A stretch of 37,761 bases of DNA, taken from contig JAFTXI010000011.1 in assembly GCA_017461665.1 (NCBI GenBank), forward strand, positions 1-37,761. Reading direction: 5' to 3'. The translations under genes and the position numbers were made by a program. The DNA is from Bacteroidales bacterium (GTDB taxonomy: Bacteria > Bacteroidota > Bacteroidia > Bacteroidales > F082). The notes below the pieces were generated by a model. That model was not told the origin of the DNA. It did not search any database and saw nothing but the letters and a program-made list of their open reading frames with translations. Shown here piece after piece: positions 8,360-18,272 of this stretch. Numbering within the stretch: the stretch's first letter is position 1; each line of letters opens with the position of its first letter.

Positions 8360-9319
8360 CTACAAAATCTGAGAGACAATCTTATTGATGTCGATTCCTT
8401 CAGCTTCGGCAGTGTAGTTTCTTACGAGACGATGACGTAATATCGGAAGCGCGACTTCCTGAACGTCTTCGATGTCGGGTGAGAACTTTCCTTTGAGAAG
8501 GGCGTTACCTTTTGCACCTATTATCAAATATTGAGAAGCGCGAGGCCCGGCGCCCCAGCTGAGGTATTTGTTGCTCCATTCGTGGGCGCGTCCGGTATTG
8601 GGTCGCGTCCTTGACACTAAACCTACTGCATATTCATAAACGTTGTCTGCCACTGGAACACGACGTACCAAGTTCTGGAAATATAAAATCTCTTCTGCCG
8701 TCATCACCGGATTGATGTCGGTGACTTTTGCCGTCGTGGTGTTCTTAACGACTTCAATCTCTTCCTCGTAAGTAGGATAATCCAATTGAAGGTTAAACAT
8801 AAAACGGTCTAACTGAGCCTCCGGCAATGGATATGTACCTTCTTGTTCTATAGGGTTTTGTGTTGCAAGGACGAAGAAAGGCTCGTCTAATTTATATGTC
8901 TTGCCCGAGATGGTGACGTGTTTCTCCTGCATCGCTTCCAAGAGGGCGGCTTGTGTTTTGGGCGGCGTTCTGTTAATCTCGTCGGCGAGTATTATGTTGG
9001 AAAAGATTGCTCCTTTCACGAACTTGAATTGACGTGTGTCGTCTAATATCTCTGTTCCGAGTATGTCGGATGGCATGAGGTCGGGAGTGAATTGTATTCT
9101 GTTGAACGACAATCCTAAGGCGCGACCGATGGTGCTTACCAACAAAGTCTTGGCAAGTCCGGGAACTCCAACCAAGAGGACATGTCCCTGACAAAAGACA
9201 GATAATATGGTGTTATGAATTATATCATTCTGACCTACGATGACTTTAGAAATCTCTTTCTTCAGTTGCTCATATTTTTGTACGAGTGCCTTGGCACCTT
9301 CCACATCAGACTTATACAT
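8360..9319 (-). CDS. MoxR-family AAA+ ATPase
   Basis: AAA+ ATPase of the MoxR group (AAA_3), thought to act as a chaperone-like maturation factor for partner proteins, often with von Willebrand A domains. The 319-residue protein has Walker A GVPGLAKT near residue 55, Walker B with DEINRTPPKTQAALLEAM, sensor ATQNPIEQEGTYPLPEAQLD, and an arginine-rich lid segment. The usual partners (DUF58 and VWA genes) do not follow. The gene is the last of the cluster and is followed by a terminator at 8272-8305. It lies 21 bases after surA, so it is probably co-transcribed with the folding factors. Its substrate is unknown. Confidence 0.9.
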   Translation of the reverse strand: MYKSDVEGAKALVQKYEQLKKEISKVIVGQNDIIHNTILSVFCQGHVLLVGVPGLAKTLLVSTIGRALGLSFNRIQFTPDLMPSDILGTEILDDTRQFKFVKGAIFSNIILADEINRTPPKTQAALLEAMQEKHVTISGKTYKLDEPFFVLATQNPIEQEGTYPLPEAQLDRFMFNLQLDYPTYEEEIEVVKNTTTAKVTDINPVMTAEEILYFQNLVRRVPVADNVYEYAVGLVSRTRPNTGRAHEWSNKYLSWGAGPRASQYLIIGAKGNALLKGKFSPDIEDVQEVALPILRHRLVRNYTAEAEGIDINKIVSQIL

Positions 9320-9340
9320 ACCTATTATTATATATTAATG

Positions 9341-10699
9341 TTATTCAGCAAAATTCCAATCGAACGTAAAGTCACAGTCTTTAAAGTCGTCGATGACTTT
9401 TATATATGCCTTTTGTGATTTATTTGCAATCCATTTGTTGATGATGTCTTCGCGTTTTTTCTGCATTGCCCAGTCGCGGATGAGGGTGTAGTCGTCTTTG
9501 AGGTTAGCCTTGTGAGGCGCTGTTTTTCTCTTGAGGTAGAGGAGACGATAGGCGTCTTTGTTGTCGGATGTCTTCATCGGCACCGGCGCGCTTATCTCAC
9601 CGACATTCATTCTGTTTACGGCTACCGACACTTGTTGATCTAACTCTGAAGCGTCGAAGAGCGTGCTGCCGTCGTTAGGGTTGACGAGCAATCCACCGCT
9701 TATCTTGTCTTTCTCATCGCTGAACTTACGTACCGCGTCTTCAAAAGTGATGCTGTCGTTATGTATGAGAGCAGCGATAGAATCTAACTCGTCGTAGGCA
9801 GTTTGTAAAGCTTCTGGCGATACCTTCACTGTCAATAAAATATGACGCACGTTGATGAACTCGCCGCGACGTTCTATCATCTGAATGATATGAAAACCGA
9901 ACTCTGTCTCAACGACTTCCGAAATCTCACCGTCGCGAAGGTTGAAAGCAGCAGCCTCAAACTCTGGAGCGAACTCGCCTCTTCCGTGAAAACCAAGCTC
10001 GCCGCCTTTCTTGGCAGAACCCGGATCTTCAGAATAAAGCAATGCTAAAGTTGAGAAACGCTCACCATCAAGGATACGCTTGCGCATCTTGTAAAGTCGG
10101 TCTTTAACTTCCAACTTCTCGTCTAAAGTGATTGGTGGCTTCTTAACCAAATGTACAATCTCATATTTTGAATTGACCATAGGGATACTGTCTTTTGGAA
10201 GTTCGTTGTAACATCTTCTCACTTCGGCAGGAGAGACTTCCACATTAGCCAGGATAGTTTGCTGAACTTGTTCTTGCAACATCTGGTCTCTTCTCATCCG
10301 GCGCAGCTCTTCCTTAATCTCGTTCATATCTTTTTTGTAATATTTCTCGAGATTCTCTTGGGAACCAAGTTGTGAGATGAAATAACGAATCAGACGATCT
10401 ACTTCACTCTCTACTTGTTCGTCGGTGACGGTGATACTGTCCATCTCGGCTTGGTTGAGCATGAGCTTCTGAAACATCAAGTCTTCCAAAATCTCACAGC
10501 GAATGGAACTCGCGCTGCCTTTGATACCGCCTTGCAAACGAAACTGCATATACTGAGCTTCAATATCAGATTGAAGGATGATATTCTGTCCGACAACTGC
10601 TACCACTCTGTCGATGACTTGTGCTTCTTGTGCGCGACATGGGACAAGAAACGAAAATAAAGTTAATATTACAAAAAATCTTTTCATCTTAAAAAACAT
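9341..10699 (-). CDS. SurA-like periplasmic peptidyl-prolyl isomerase
   Basis: Periplasmic chaperone and PPIase for outer-membrane proteins. The 452-residue precursor has a signal peptide ending in PCRAQ. A SurA N-terminal chaperone domain follows (VIDRVVAVVGQNIILQSDI). The first parvulin domain spans about residues 175-275 (FSTLALLYSEDPGSAKKGGELG, FGFHIIQM), and a second spans about 285-390 and starts VRHILL. ATG 10699 overlaps the stop of the preceding gene as TAATG, which suggests translational coupling. ATG 10687 is an alternative that gives a shorter signal peptide. It is the third of three consecutive SurA-like genes. Confidence 0.9.
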   Translation of the reverse strand: MFFKMKRFFVILTLFSFLVPCRAQEAQVIDRVVAVVGQNIILQSDIEAQYMQFRLQGGIKGSASSIRCEILEDLMFQKLMLNQAEMDSITVTDEQVESEVDRLIRYFISQLGSQENLEKYYKKDMNEIKEELRRMRRDQMLQEQVQQTILANVEVSPAEVRRCYNELPKDSIPMVNSKYEIVHLVKKPPITLDEKLEVKDRLYKMRKRILDGERFSTLALLYSEDPGSAKKGGELGFHGRGEFAPEFEAAAFNLRDGEISEVVETEFGFHIIQMIERRGEFINVRHILLTVKVSPEALQTAYDELDSIAALIHNDSITFEDAVRKFSDEKDKISGGLLVNPNDGSTLFDASELDQQVSVAVNRMNVGEISAPVPMKTSDNKDAYRLLYLKRKTAPHKANLKDDYTLIRDWAMQKKREDIINKWIANKSQKAYIKVIDDFKDCDFTFDWNFAE

Positions 10700-11541
10700 T
10701 AATAAATCTCAAAAGCTTTCTCTTGTAATGCCTTTGAATATAAATCTTCATATAAATTTTCCAATAAAACTTTCTTTCTGTTACTCATGATGATGTACTT
10801 GATTCTGTCCATCTCCATCTCGCAGGGAGAAATATCGGCAACAAGTCGGTATTCGCAGAAACGAATCAATGTTGTTTCATCATAGCCGTTCACAATCACA
10901 AACTTGTTTTTCTCCAAATATGTTTTATTGTCGTTTGCTTTCAAATTAAATTTCTCGACTACTTCGTCGAAGTTATGCCATTGTTCGATGTTCATGTCGA
11001 AAGATGACGCGTATTGTTCTGCCATCGACCTTATTGAATCGACCATTATGCTGTCGTAGTCGCGGAGCAATTTGGTGATAATCCATTTTTTCTTGCTGTC
11101 TTTTGGCAGTGTCACTGAGGCATATCTAACAATATCGCGATTCAGTCTGAACTCGTCACTGTTATTGTTATAATATTCATAAATCTGGTCTTCTGTTACT
11201 TCCTTGTCGATATTTTGGTTGATGAGTTCTGTCTCGTATCTGTTTATTACTAAGGAGTTACGATATTCCTCCAATCTCTTTGAGAAGTCTAACTGACTTG
11301 GATCTAAGTTGTTTTCTGCTTGACGTACCAACAATTGGTTGCGAATCCATTTGTCAATGTACACCTTCGACCTCAACACGCTGTCGTTGTAGCTTATACC
11401 TTCGTAGAAGATGTTTTCCAAGTCGGACCTATAGAGATTCTTTCCATAAACGGAGACTATAATCTCGCCCTTGTCTTCTTTCTTTTGTTGACAAGCAGAT
11501 AGAAATACAATAAGTATAAGACCGACTCGGATTAAACGCAT
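10699..11541 (-). CDS. SurA-like lipoprotein without a parvulin domain
   Basis: The 280-residue protein has a lipobox, FLSAC, with Cys17 as the likely lipidated residue. After it comes a segment typical of SurA/PpiD chaperone domains (VSVYGKNLYRSDLENIF, then WIRNQLLVRQAENNLD). No parvulin core such as HILL or GFHIIK is visible, so it is probably a chaperone without isomerase activity. It sits between two double-parvulin genes, two bases after the upstream gene and overlapping the downstream one, so all three are likely made together. The place in the cluster and the N-terminal similarity support a role in outer-membrane protein folding; this is inference. Confidence 0.75.
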   Translation of the reverse strand: MRLIRVGLILIVFLSACQQKKEDKGEIIVSVYGKNLYRSDLENIFYEGISYNDSVLRSKVYIDKWIRNQLLVRQAENNLDPSQLDFSKRLEEYRNSLVINRYETELINQNIDKEVTEDQIYEYYNNNSDEFRLNRDIVRYASVTLPKDSKKKWIITKLLRDYDSIMVDSIRSMAEQYASSFDMNIEQWHNFDEVVEKFNLKANDNKTYLEKNKFVIVNGYDETTLIRFCEYRLVADISPCEMEMDRIKYIIMSNRKKVLLENLYEDLYSKALQEKAFEIY

Positions 11542-11543
11542 CT

Positions 11544-13562
11544 TTAATTATTATAATTTTTCTTGACTTTTTCTAAAAGTTTCTCGTTGATAGTCGCAGG
11601 ATATTTTTCTCTAAGTTGTTTTAACCATTGAGTTTCCAACTCGGCTTGGTATCCTGATGTAACTACGCCTCTTGCTTCTTTGAAAGTCTTAGGCTCTGGT
11701 TGACGAACTTCAACAATCTTGATAATCTGTGTGCTGTTGTCAACTGTCGATGGAAATTCTTTCATAGTACCGACTTTCCATTCTGTGGCGTCGATGTTTA
11801 CGTTATCGCCTTTTTGATAGAATGAAAGACGTGCCGATGCCTGAGCTTTTGTTTCTTTGAAGAATGAACGTAACGAGTCTATCTCGATGCCTTCGTTAAT
11901 CATATTCCAGATGTCTTCTACATTGTCTTTGCGATGACATGTCACGACTAAAGCCTTGACTCGATCGCTCCACATATATGAGTCTTTGTTTTTCTCGTAA
12001 TAGTTTTGCAAACCGAGTGTGTCTTCAACTGCTTTGTTCCAAACCTGATTTTCCATCAGAGAGAACAACAAGATTCCATCGTGATATTCTTGTACCAATG
12101 TCTTGAACTCAGGATATTTCTCTTCCAATTTAGAATCTTCGTAAGCGAACACTTCTTGTTGTAAGAAGCTGTCATATAATTGATAAGCGTAAGCTGTTGG
12201 TGTGAGGAAACCTTGTCTCTTTTGGTTTTTGTAGACATAATCGATGAAGTTTTGTAAGGTCCATGATTTATCTTTTGTTGAGAAGAGGATTTGGTTGCCG
12301 TCGATTTCTTCTGTTGCTTGATATTTGGCTTCTATGATTGTGCTGTCGATGGTAGCTATGAAAGCGTCTTTAACTTTTGCATTTTCTTTGAAGTTGTTGT
12401 CTTTCATGATGCGTCTCATTGCTATCTCTTCGCTGAGTTGACCGCGCATATCCCTGTTGACTCTTTCTTCGATTCTGCTTTTCTCTGTTTCAAAGTCGCC
12501 TGGAGGTGTTGTTCCTACCAACTTCACGATATGATAACCGAAGTTGGTTTTTACAGGTTCTGAAATTTCGTTAGGTTCTAAACTCTTCACTGCTGAGATA
12601 AACTCCGGTACTATCTGATTGACTCTGAATGGAGAGAGGACTCCGTTGTTGGCGATGGTACCTTTGTCGTCGGAATATCTTCTAACGAAGTCAGACCAAT
12701 CGGCGCCTTCTTTCATCACTTCGTTGTAAATGTTATAAGCCTTGGCCTTGACTAACGAATCAGATTTGTTAGGGTCTTTAGGATCTACGGCGAGGAAGAT
12801 ATGAGCTGCTCTGATGAGGCCGCTTGCCGGTGTCTTGCTGTTGAGCTTGATGATATGATAGCCGAAGTCGGAGCGTGCTGGCATCGAGATGCCACCTACT
12901 TCTGTGTTATAAACACCTGTCTCGAAAGGATAGACCATGTCGAATGCTGTGAAGTAGCCGAGTTCGCCGCGGTTGCCTTTATAAGCTTTTCTCACGCCTG
13001 GAATCTCTTCCATGTCGCGTGCCGATGGGTCGTCTGACATTTCCACTGCCACGTCGCCGAAGTCTTCACCTTTTAATATACGCTCGCGAATTGACATGGC
13101 TTTCTTGTAAGCAGCCAAGGTATCGGCTGGAATTGCATTGGCATCGCATCTGATGAGGATATGTGCAGCGTTGATGTCGTACTGCATTCTCTCGTAAGCT
13201 TCTTTAATTAATTCTTCTGTGATATCGTCGTTGGAGAAATAAGGCTTTGCAAGTTGTTGACGATAATTTTGTAATTCTTTGATAAATGATGCTGCAGTGT
13301 CCATCTTAAGGTTCTCTGCTTCTGTAACCTTAAGTTTGAAGTCGATGTATAAGTCGAGATAATCTTCAACATTTTTCTTGTCGATGACATCAGTCTTGAT
13401 GTTGTTTTTCTCGTAAGTATCCATGAACTCTCTAACAGAGATCTCTTTATCGCCGAGAGTGATAAGAGTTTTCTTTGTATAGGACTGCGCTGTGAGCAGT
13501 GAAGGCATCATCATGAGAGACAATGCTACGATACAATTTTTGATGGTATTTTTTCTTAACAT
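11544..13562 (-). CDS. Peptidyl-prolyl isomerase with two parvulin domains
   Basis: The 672-residue periplasmic folding factor has a signal peptide ending in SLLTAQ. It has a PpiD/SurA-like N-terminal region, two parvulin domains in tandem and a long C-terminal chaperone region. The first parvulin contains AAHILI, FGDVAVEMSDDPSARD and DFGYHIIKL. The second contains AAHIFL, FVRRYSDDKG and NFGYHIVKLVG. I chose ATG 13562 because it begins the signal peptide; the longer frame to 13604 would add 14 unsupported residues. It is the first of the three SurA-like genes. The gap to guaB (13563-13700) is mostly a self-complementary repeat, and I see no TAnnTTTG element there, so a weak promoter or read-through from guaB is possible. 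Confidence 0.9.
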   Translation of the reverse strand: MLRKNTIKNCIVALSLMMMPSLLTAQSYTKKTLITLGDKEISVREFMDTYEKNNIKTDVIDKKNVEDYLDLYIDFKLKVTEAENLKMDTAASFIKELQNYRQQLAKPYFSNDDITEELIKEAYERMQYDINAAHILIRCDANAIPADTLAAYKKAMSIRERILKGEDFGDVAVEMSDDPSARDMEEIPGVRKAYKGNRGELGYFTAFDMVYPFETGVYNTEVGGISMPARSDFGYHIIKLNSKTPASGLIRAAHIFLAVDPKDPNKSDSLVKAKAYNIYNEVMKEGADWSDFVRRYSDDKGTIANNGVLSPFRVNQIVPEFISAVKSLEPNEISEPVKTNFGYHIVKLVGTTPPGDFETEKSRIEERVNRDMRGQLSEEIAMRRIMKDNNFKENAKVKDAFIATIDSTIIEAKYQATEEIDGNQILFSTKDKSWTLQNFIDYVYKNQKRQGFLTPTAYAYQLYDSFLQQEVFAYEDSKLEEKYPEFKTLVQEYHDGILLFSLMENQVWNKAVEDTLGLQNYYEKNKDSYMWSDRVKALVVTCHRKDNVEDIWNMINEGIEIDSLRSFFKETKAQASARLSFYQKGDNVNIDATEWKVGTMKEFPSTVDNSTQIIKIVEVRQPEPKTFKEARGVVTSGYQAELETQWLKQLREKYPATINEKLLEKVKKNYNN

Positions 13563-13614
13563 ATTAAATTTATTTTTCAGGGGATAACGTACAAATCCTA
13601 ACAAATATTATTTT

Positions 13615-13700
13615 AACTTACAATTTACAGTTAACAATTAACAACTCTTAAAATTGTCAACTGTTAACTGTAAATTGTAAATTGTCAATTGTACATTGTA
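13615..13700. repeat. Palindromic heptamer repeat, AATTGTA/AGTTAAC family
   Basis: About twelve 7-base units with one two-base slip near 13650. The left half is made of AATTTAC/AATTAAC words and the right half of AACTGTA/AATTGTA words, giving a stem of about 22 pairs (21 match). The tract abuts the guaB stop codon at 13701 and may serve as its terminator. The same words recur at 28086-28141. Confidence 0.85.
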
Positions 13701-15173
13701 TTAAGCTTTTGTGCTATAGTTAGGAGATTCTTGAGTTATAGTGATGTCGTGTGGGTGGCTTTCGCGCATACCCGAAGCGGTAATCTTGATGAACTGAGCT
13801 TTTTGTAAGTCGCTGATAGTTCTTGAACCTGTGTAGCCCATACCTGCGCGGAGACCACCGACCAATTGATATACGACTTCAGAGAGGCTGCCTTTGTAAG
13901 GGACACGGCCGACGATTCCTTCTGGAACGAGTTTCTTGATGTCGTCTTCCATGTCTTGGAAGTAACGGTCTTTGGAACCACATTGCATTGCTTCTAATGA
14001 ACCCATGCCGCGGTATGTCTTGTATTTTCTACCTTCGAAGATGATGGTGTCGCCTGGTGACTCATCGACGCCTGCGAACAAGGAGCCTGCCATGATTGTT
14101 GAAGCGCCTGCTGCGATGGCTTTCACTATGTCGCCCGTGTAACGGATACCGCCGTCAGCGATGACAGGGATGCCTGTGCCTTGGAGAGCTTGCGACACGT
14201 TATATACTGCTGTGAGTTGTGGAACGCCGATACCTGCGATGATACGTGTGGTGCAGATAGAACCTGGTCCTATACCTACCTTAATAGCGTCGATCTCTGT
14301 CTTTGCCAATTCGCGTGCTGCATCTGCTGTAGCGATATTACCTACCACGATGTCGATGTTAGGGAATCTGTGACGCAACTCTTTAGCGACATTGATGACG
14401 TTTTGTGAGTGACCGTGAGCAGTGTCGATGTTGATAGCGTCGACGCCTTCTGCTACTAATGCCTCAGCACGTTCTATTGTGTTGGCAGCGATACCTACCG
14501 AAGCAGCTACGCGTAAACGACCTAAAGAGTCTTTGCTTGCATTAGGACGTGCCTTAATCTTAATGATGTCTTTGTATGTGATGAGTCCGATGAGGTGATT
14601 GCCTTCATCTACTACAGGTAATTTCTCTATGCGGTGTTTTTGAAGTATATCGGCTGCTTCTGCAAAATCGGTGAACTCTCTTGTTGTGACTAAATTGTCT
14701 TTTGTCATGACTTCGCTGATGAAGCGTTTCATATCTTTGATGAAACGGAGGTCTCGGTTGGTGACGATACCGACTAAGACATTGTTCTCGTTCACTACAG
14801 GGATACCGCCGATACGATATTCATTCATCATGCGGAGCGCTTCGCCTACGGTAGCATTTTCTCTGATGGTGACAGGATCGGTGATCATGCCGTTTTCAGC
14901 ACGTTTAACCTTACGGACTTCAGCAGCTTGACGCTCGATAGTCATGTTCTTGTGAAGAACACCGATACCGCCTTCTTGAGCGATGGCAATAGCCATAGAT
15001 GCTTCTGTTACAGTATCCATACCTGCTGTCACGATAGGAATGTTGAGTTGAATGTTACGAGAGAAGTTGGTACTTAAATTAGTATCTCTTGGAATGATAT
15101 CGCTGTATGCCGGCACTAACAAAACATCGTCGTATGTTAAACCGCCTTCGATAAATTTTACTGTATCTGACAT
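13701..15173 (-). CDS. guaB: IMP dehydrogenase
   Basis: Oxidises IMP to XMP with NAD+, the first committed step of GMP synthesis. The 490-residue protein matches the usual bacterial length. Two CBS domains occupy about residues 95-205, inserted into the catalytic barrel. The active-site loop GPGSICTTR carries the catalytic Cys307, and the flap region holds RGMGS and KDRYFQ. The promoter at 15204-15211 lies 30 bases upstream. Co-location with SurA-like genes and moxR is seen in other Bacteroidetes, and no functional link is obvious. Confidence 0.98.
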   Translation of the reverse strand: MSDTVKFIEGGLTYDDVLLVPAYSDIIPRDTNLSTNFSRNIQLNIPIVTAGMDTVTEASMAIAIAQEGGIGVLHKNMTIERQAAEVRKVKRAENGMITDPVTIRENATVGEALRMMNEYRIGGIPVVNENNVLVGIVTNRDLRFIKDMKRFISEVMTKDNLVTTREFTDFAEAADILQKHRIEKLPVVDEGNHLIGLITYKDIIKIKARPNASKDSLGRLRVAASVGIAANTIERAEALVAEGVDAINIDTAHGHSQNVINVAKELRHRFPNIDIVVGNIATADAARELAKTEIDAIKVGIGPGSICTTRIIAGIGVPQLTAVYNVSQALQGTGIPVIADGGIRYTGDIVKAIAAGASTIMAGSLFAGVDESPGDTIIFEGRKYKTYRGMGSLEAMQCGSKDRYFQDMEDDIKKLVPEGIVGRVPYKGSLSEVVYQLVGGLRAGMGYTGSRTISDLQKAQFIKITASGMRESHPHDITITQESPNYSTKA

Positions 15174-15203
15174 GATGAAACTTTTTTAAATTATATTAAT
15201 TTG

Positions 15204-15211
15204 CAAAGATA
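15204..15211 (-). promoter_or_regulatory. -7 promoter element TATCTTTG for guaB
   Basis: Perfect TAnnTTTG match on the minus strand, 30 bases before ATG 15173. Confidence 0.7.
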
Positions 15212-15229
15212 AAAAAATTCTTGAACGAA

Positions 15230-18208
15230 TTATTTATTTAATTCTAAAATTCTAAAAACTCCTTTTCCTTTCTCACTTTCTATATCTACAAAATATACTC
15301 CTGAGTCTAAACCGCTGATAATGTATGTGTCGCAACTTAATATTTCTTCCTTGACCTTACTTCCTAATAAATTGTAAATCGCTACTTTTGTCATACCTTC
15401 ACACTCGATGGTGAAGTCACCTTTAGATGGATTTGGATAGATGGAACATTCTACGACATTATTTTCTCTTATCATCGTCAGAATATAATGTACGCTTATG
15501 TTTTGGAACATTCCCTTACATCCATTAGAGATTTCTCTTACGCTGTATATAAATTCACCTTCTTCTTCGATGTTCTCGTCGATGAAGGTCGTTTCTTCCG
15601 TAGTCCCTAAGAATCGAGTTCCTCTATAAACCTCGAATATCGATTCAGATTCTTGTTCTTGCCACGTAAGTGTTACGTTATTCCCGACTTGTTCGCCGCT
15701 TAAGTCTTGAACGGCTTCGCATATCTCTTCGTAAATATTTACACAAGGACAGTCGCTGACCCATGAGAACAAAATCTCGTCTTTGCTCGTAAACATCGGG
15801 CTTGAATAGATTACTCTGCCGTTCTCTCTCTTCACGACGAAGGTGATGCCGGCATCGTTTTGTCCGCTCTTCCATTCTAAAGACACTTCGACATTCGTTT
15901 CCATCGTCAAGCTGAATGAGTCGTGACTTCCGTCTAAAAGTGTCAGACTATCGGAAGGTCTTCCGTTGTCGTAATTAATCATAAGGTATGCTCCCTCCCA
16001 GCCGTTGCCGTGATAGTCGTTTAGTTCGAAGATATAATCGCATTGATTGTCATAGCTGAAGTCGAAGTGATTCTCATTGCCTAAAGCATCTGTTGTTGTT
16101 AATGTGAAAGGAATGCTGAACGATTCTTCTAAATCGTTGGTTGCCGTCACTTTAAAATAAGCCACTGCCGACGACTCGCCACCTATCGAGTTGTAGTGGC
16201 TCTCGTTTTGGTTTATGCTGATGAGCTGACTCTCGCTCGTTAAGTTAGCATCGACTTTCACTGCAATCTCGTTTCCTACATTATTCAAGACGATACCCAT
16301 GTCGGCACTCTCTCCAGCTTCAAGAACGCCGTTTCCGTTATCGTCGTTTTCAATGATTACAGATGCAAATTGAAGCTGACTCTCGCTGACGTAAATCATT
16401 ACACTGAAAGAAGATACGGCATTATTGTTTTCATCATAAAATTTAAAGTCGAATAGGAGTGGTTCCTTACATTCGGCTTCTTCACTTAACGAAAGAATGA
16501 ACTCGTCAATGAGCGTCTTCTCTTCGTGAGGCGCAATATTTTCTATGACGGCTTCTGAATCTGTAAAAGAAACCAAGTCGCTGCTACAACTGACAACTGC
16601 CTTGATATTATTATATGTCTCGTCAGAATTATTTAAGAAAGTCAGACTCATCGAGACATTTTCCCCAGCGTTGAAATTGCCGTCGTTGTTGTAATCTTTG
16701 TCGTTAATTGTTATGCCGTTGAATATGATATTTCCTTTTCTAATATTGATGACAGCTTCGTAGGCGTCTATGAGACCTGAGCCTGTGAAGTTGCTTTTTG
16801 TCTCGCTGAGTTTTTTTGCTGTTGTCTCTAATGTCATACATATCTCTGTCGGTGTGAGGCTGTTTTCTTTTTCGAGCATGAGAGCCATGACACCTGCCAC
16901 ACAAGGCGTTGCCATTGAGGTCCCGCTTCTGAGATGATGACCGTCGTTGTCGTAGTAGTTTGCAGATTTTATTGTCACGCCTGGGGCGCATATGTCGGGG
17001 CGGATGAGTCCGATGTTAGGGTTATAAGGATAATCGCCGAACTGAGTGTCGGTCCATGTGACCGGACCCTGTGAGCCGTTTTCATATATCGTCTCGTCGA
17101 AGTCGATGGCGCCTACTGCCACCACGCAAGAGAGTTCGCCTGGATTTGCTTCTTGGTCGGGATGCAGCCATGGAGGAGGACAGCTGCCTGGAGTACGCAC
17201 GTTGTTTGGAACAGGTGCCATCATCATATAGGCGTCGTTGCCGACAGCCACAGCAGCGATGATTCCAAGTTGAAGGGCGTTGACGCAGGTGTTACGCATC
17301 AGTGTCTTGTCGCTGGCGCTGGCATTCATCACACCTAAAGAGAGACTGATGATGTCGGCTTGATGTTCTATAGCGAACTCCATCCCAGCGTTGAAACTGC
17401 TCGTGGTGGCATAACCGTAATCGTCGATAGCTTTGATACACATCAAGGTAGCATCGGGTGCTATGCCGGTATATACTCCCGAAGTACCGTCGCCACATAT
17501 CGTTCCGGCGCAGTGCGTGCCATGACCGAAACGATCCATGGTGTCGTCGTTGTCGTTGATGACATTATATCCATGATGTGGATATAACGCGCCTCCGTCC
17601 CATAAATGGTCGGCGAGGTCAACGTGGTTGTAGTTGACACCCGAATCGACGATGGCGACAAGGACGCCCTTGCCTGTATATCCTAAGTCCCAAACCTTGT
17701 CGGCTTTCACCATGGTGACATTTTCAGCAATCTCACATTCTTCGTATGTGGATTTATCATTGATAATCTCAGTACCGTCGCACGCCATCTGTCTCATCTC
17801 GTCATATCCTATCAGTTCTATGTCGTGATGTTTTTCAAGAAGATAAATGACCTCGCGACTTGCGGTGCAGCTGATGGCATTTGAGAGCCAATGTGAATGG
17901 ATGTCGCTCACTCTGTCGTTTCTTTTCTCAGCCTCAAGAATCGACATCACCTCGCTCTGACTTCTCTCCGAAAAGAGTTTGAGTTCATCGACGAGTTTGT
18001 CGCGTCTTGTCTCCTTATCTTTGAAATCTTCCGATATACCTTTTAATATATTATGATTAATCTGCGATTTGAAGATGATATTGATTCTTATCATCTCGTC
18101 GCCTCTTTCGTTCAAAATATTTCGTAATACAGGGTCGATGACATCTTGCGAGAAAGTCACCTTACATAATATCATGACGAATGTTAAAACAAATACTAAT
18201 CTTCTCAT
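15230..18208 (-). CDS. Secreted S8 subtilisin-like protease with T9SS tail, copy 1
   Basis: The 992-residue secreted serine protease has a signal peptide ending near TFSQ, then an N-terminal propeptide-like region to about residue 160. The subtilisin domain has catalytic Asp188 (VAIVDSG), His229 (GHGTHCAG) and Ser431 (SGTSMATP), with oxyanion Asn324. Several beta-rich modules follow. The last 70-80 residues form a type A Por sorting domain: SIYPNPSKGDFTIE, then ASN-rich strands with GVYFVDIES. This tail directs export by the type IX system and is normally cleaved. It is a close tandem paralogue of the gene at 18273-21254. No TAnnTTTG element is visible just upstream, so expression may depend on read-through past the hairpin at 18228-18256. 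Confidence 0.93.
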   Translation of the reverse strand: MRRLVFVLTFVMILCKVTFSQDVIDPVLRNILNERGDEMIRINIIFKSQINHNILKGISEDFKDKETRRDKLVDELKLFSERSQSEVMSILEAEKRNDRVSDIHSHWLSNAISCTASREVIYLLEKHHDIELIGYDEMRQMACDGTEIINDKSTYEECEIAENVTMVKADKVWDLGYTGKGVLVAIVDSGVNYNHVDLADHLWDGGALYPHHGYNVINDNDDTMDRFGHGTHCAGTICGDGTSGVYTGIAPDATLMCIKAIDDYGYATTSSFNAGMEFAIEHQADIISLSLGVMNASASDKTLMRNTCVNALQLGIIAAVAVGNDAYMMMAPVPNNVRTPGSCPPPWLHPDQEANPGELSCVVAVGAIDFDETIYENGSQGPVTWTDTQFGDYPYNPNIGLIRPDICAPGVTIKSANYYDNDGHHLRSGTSMATPCVAGVMALMLEKENSLTPTEICMTLETTAKKLSETKSNFTGSGLIDAYEAVINIRKGNIIFNGITINDKDYNNDGNFNAGENVSMSLTFLNNSDETYNNIKAVVSCSSDLVSFTDSEAVIENIAPHEEKTLIDEFILSLSEEAECKEPLLFDFKFYDENNNAVSSFSVMIYVSESQLQFASVIIENDDNGNGVLEAGESADMGIVLNNVGNEIAVKVDANLTSESQLISINQNESHYNSIGGESSAVAYFKVTATNDLEESFSIPFTLTTTDALGNENHFDFSYDNQCDYIFELNDYHGNGWEGAYLMINYDNGRPSDSLTLLDGSHDSFSLTMETNVEVSLEWKSGQNDAGITFVVKRENGRVIYSSPMFTSKDEILFSWVSDCPCVNIYEEICEAVQDLSGEQVGNNVTLTWQEQESESIFEVYRGTRFLGTTEETTFIDENIEEEGEFIYSVREISNGCKGMFQNISVHYILTMIRENNVVECSIYPNPSKGDFTIECEGMTKVAIYNLLGSKVKEEILSCDTYIISGLDSGVYFVDIESEKGKGVFRILELNK

Positions 18209-18224
18209 AGTTCTTAATTAATTA

Positions 18225-18256
18225 AAAAAGTCTATAAGCTAAGAACTTATAGACTT
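18225..18256 (-). terminator. Terminator or attenuator between the two subtilase genes
   Basis: A perfect 11-base stem (18228-18238 with 18246-18256) and a seven-base loop are followed on the minus strand by a short T run. It separates the upstream protease gene from the downstream one, which has no visible promoter of its own. Confidence 0.7.
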
Positions 18257-18272
18257 ATGTATTTTCTGTTTA

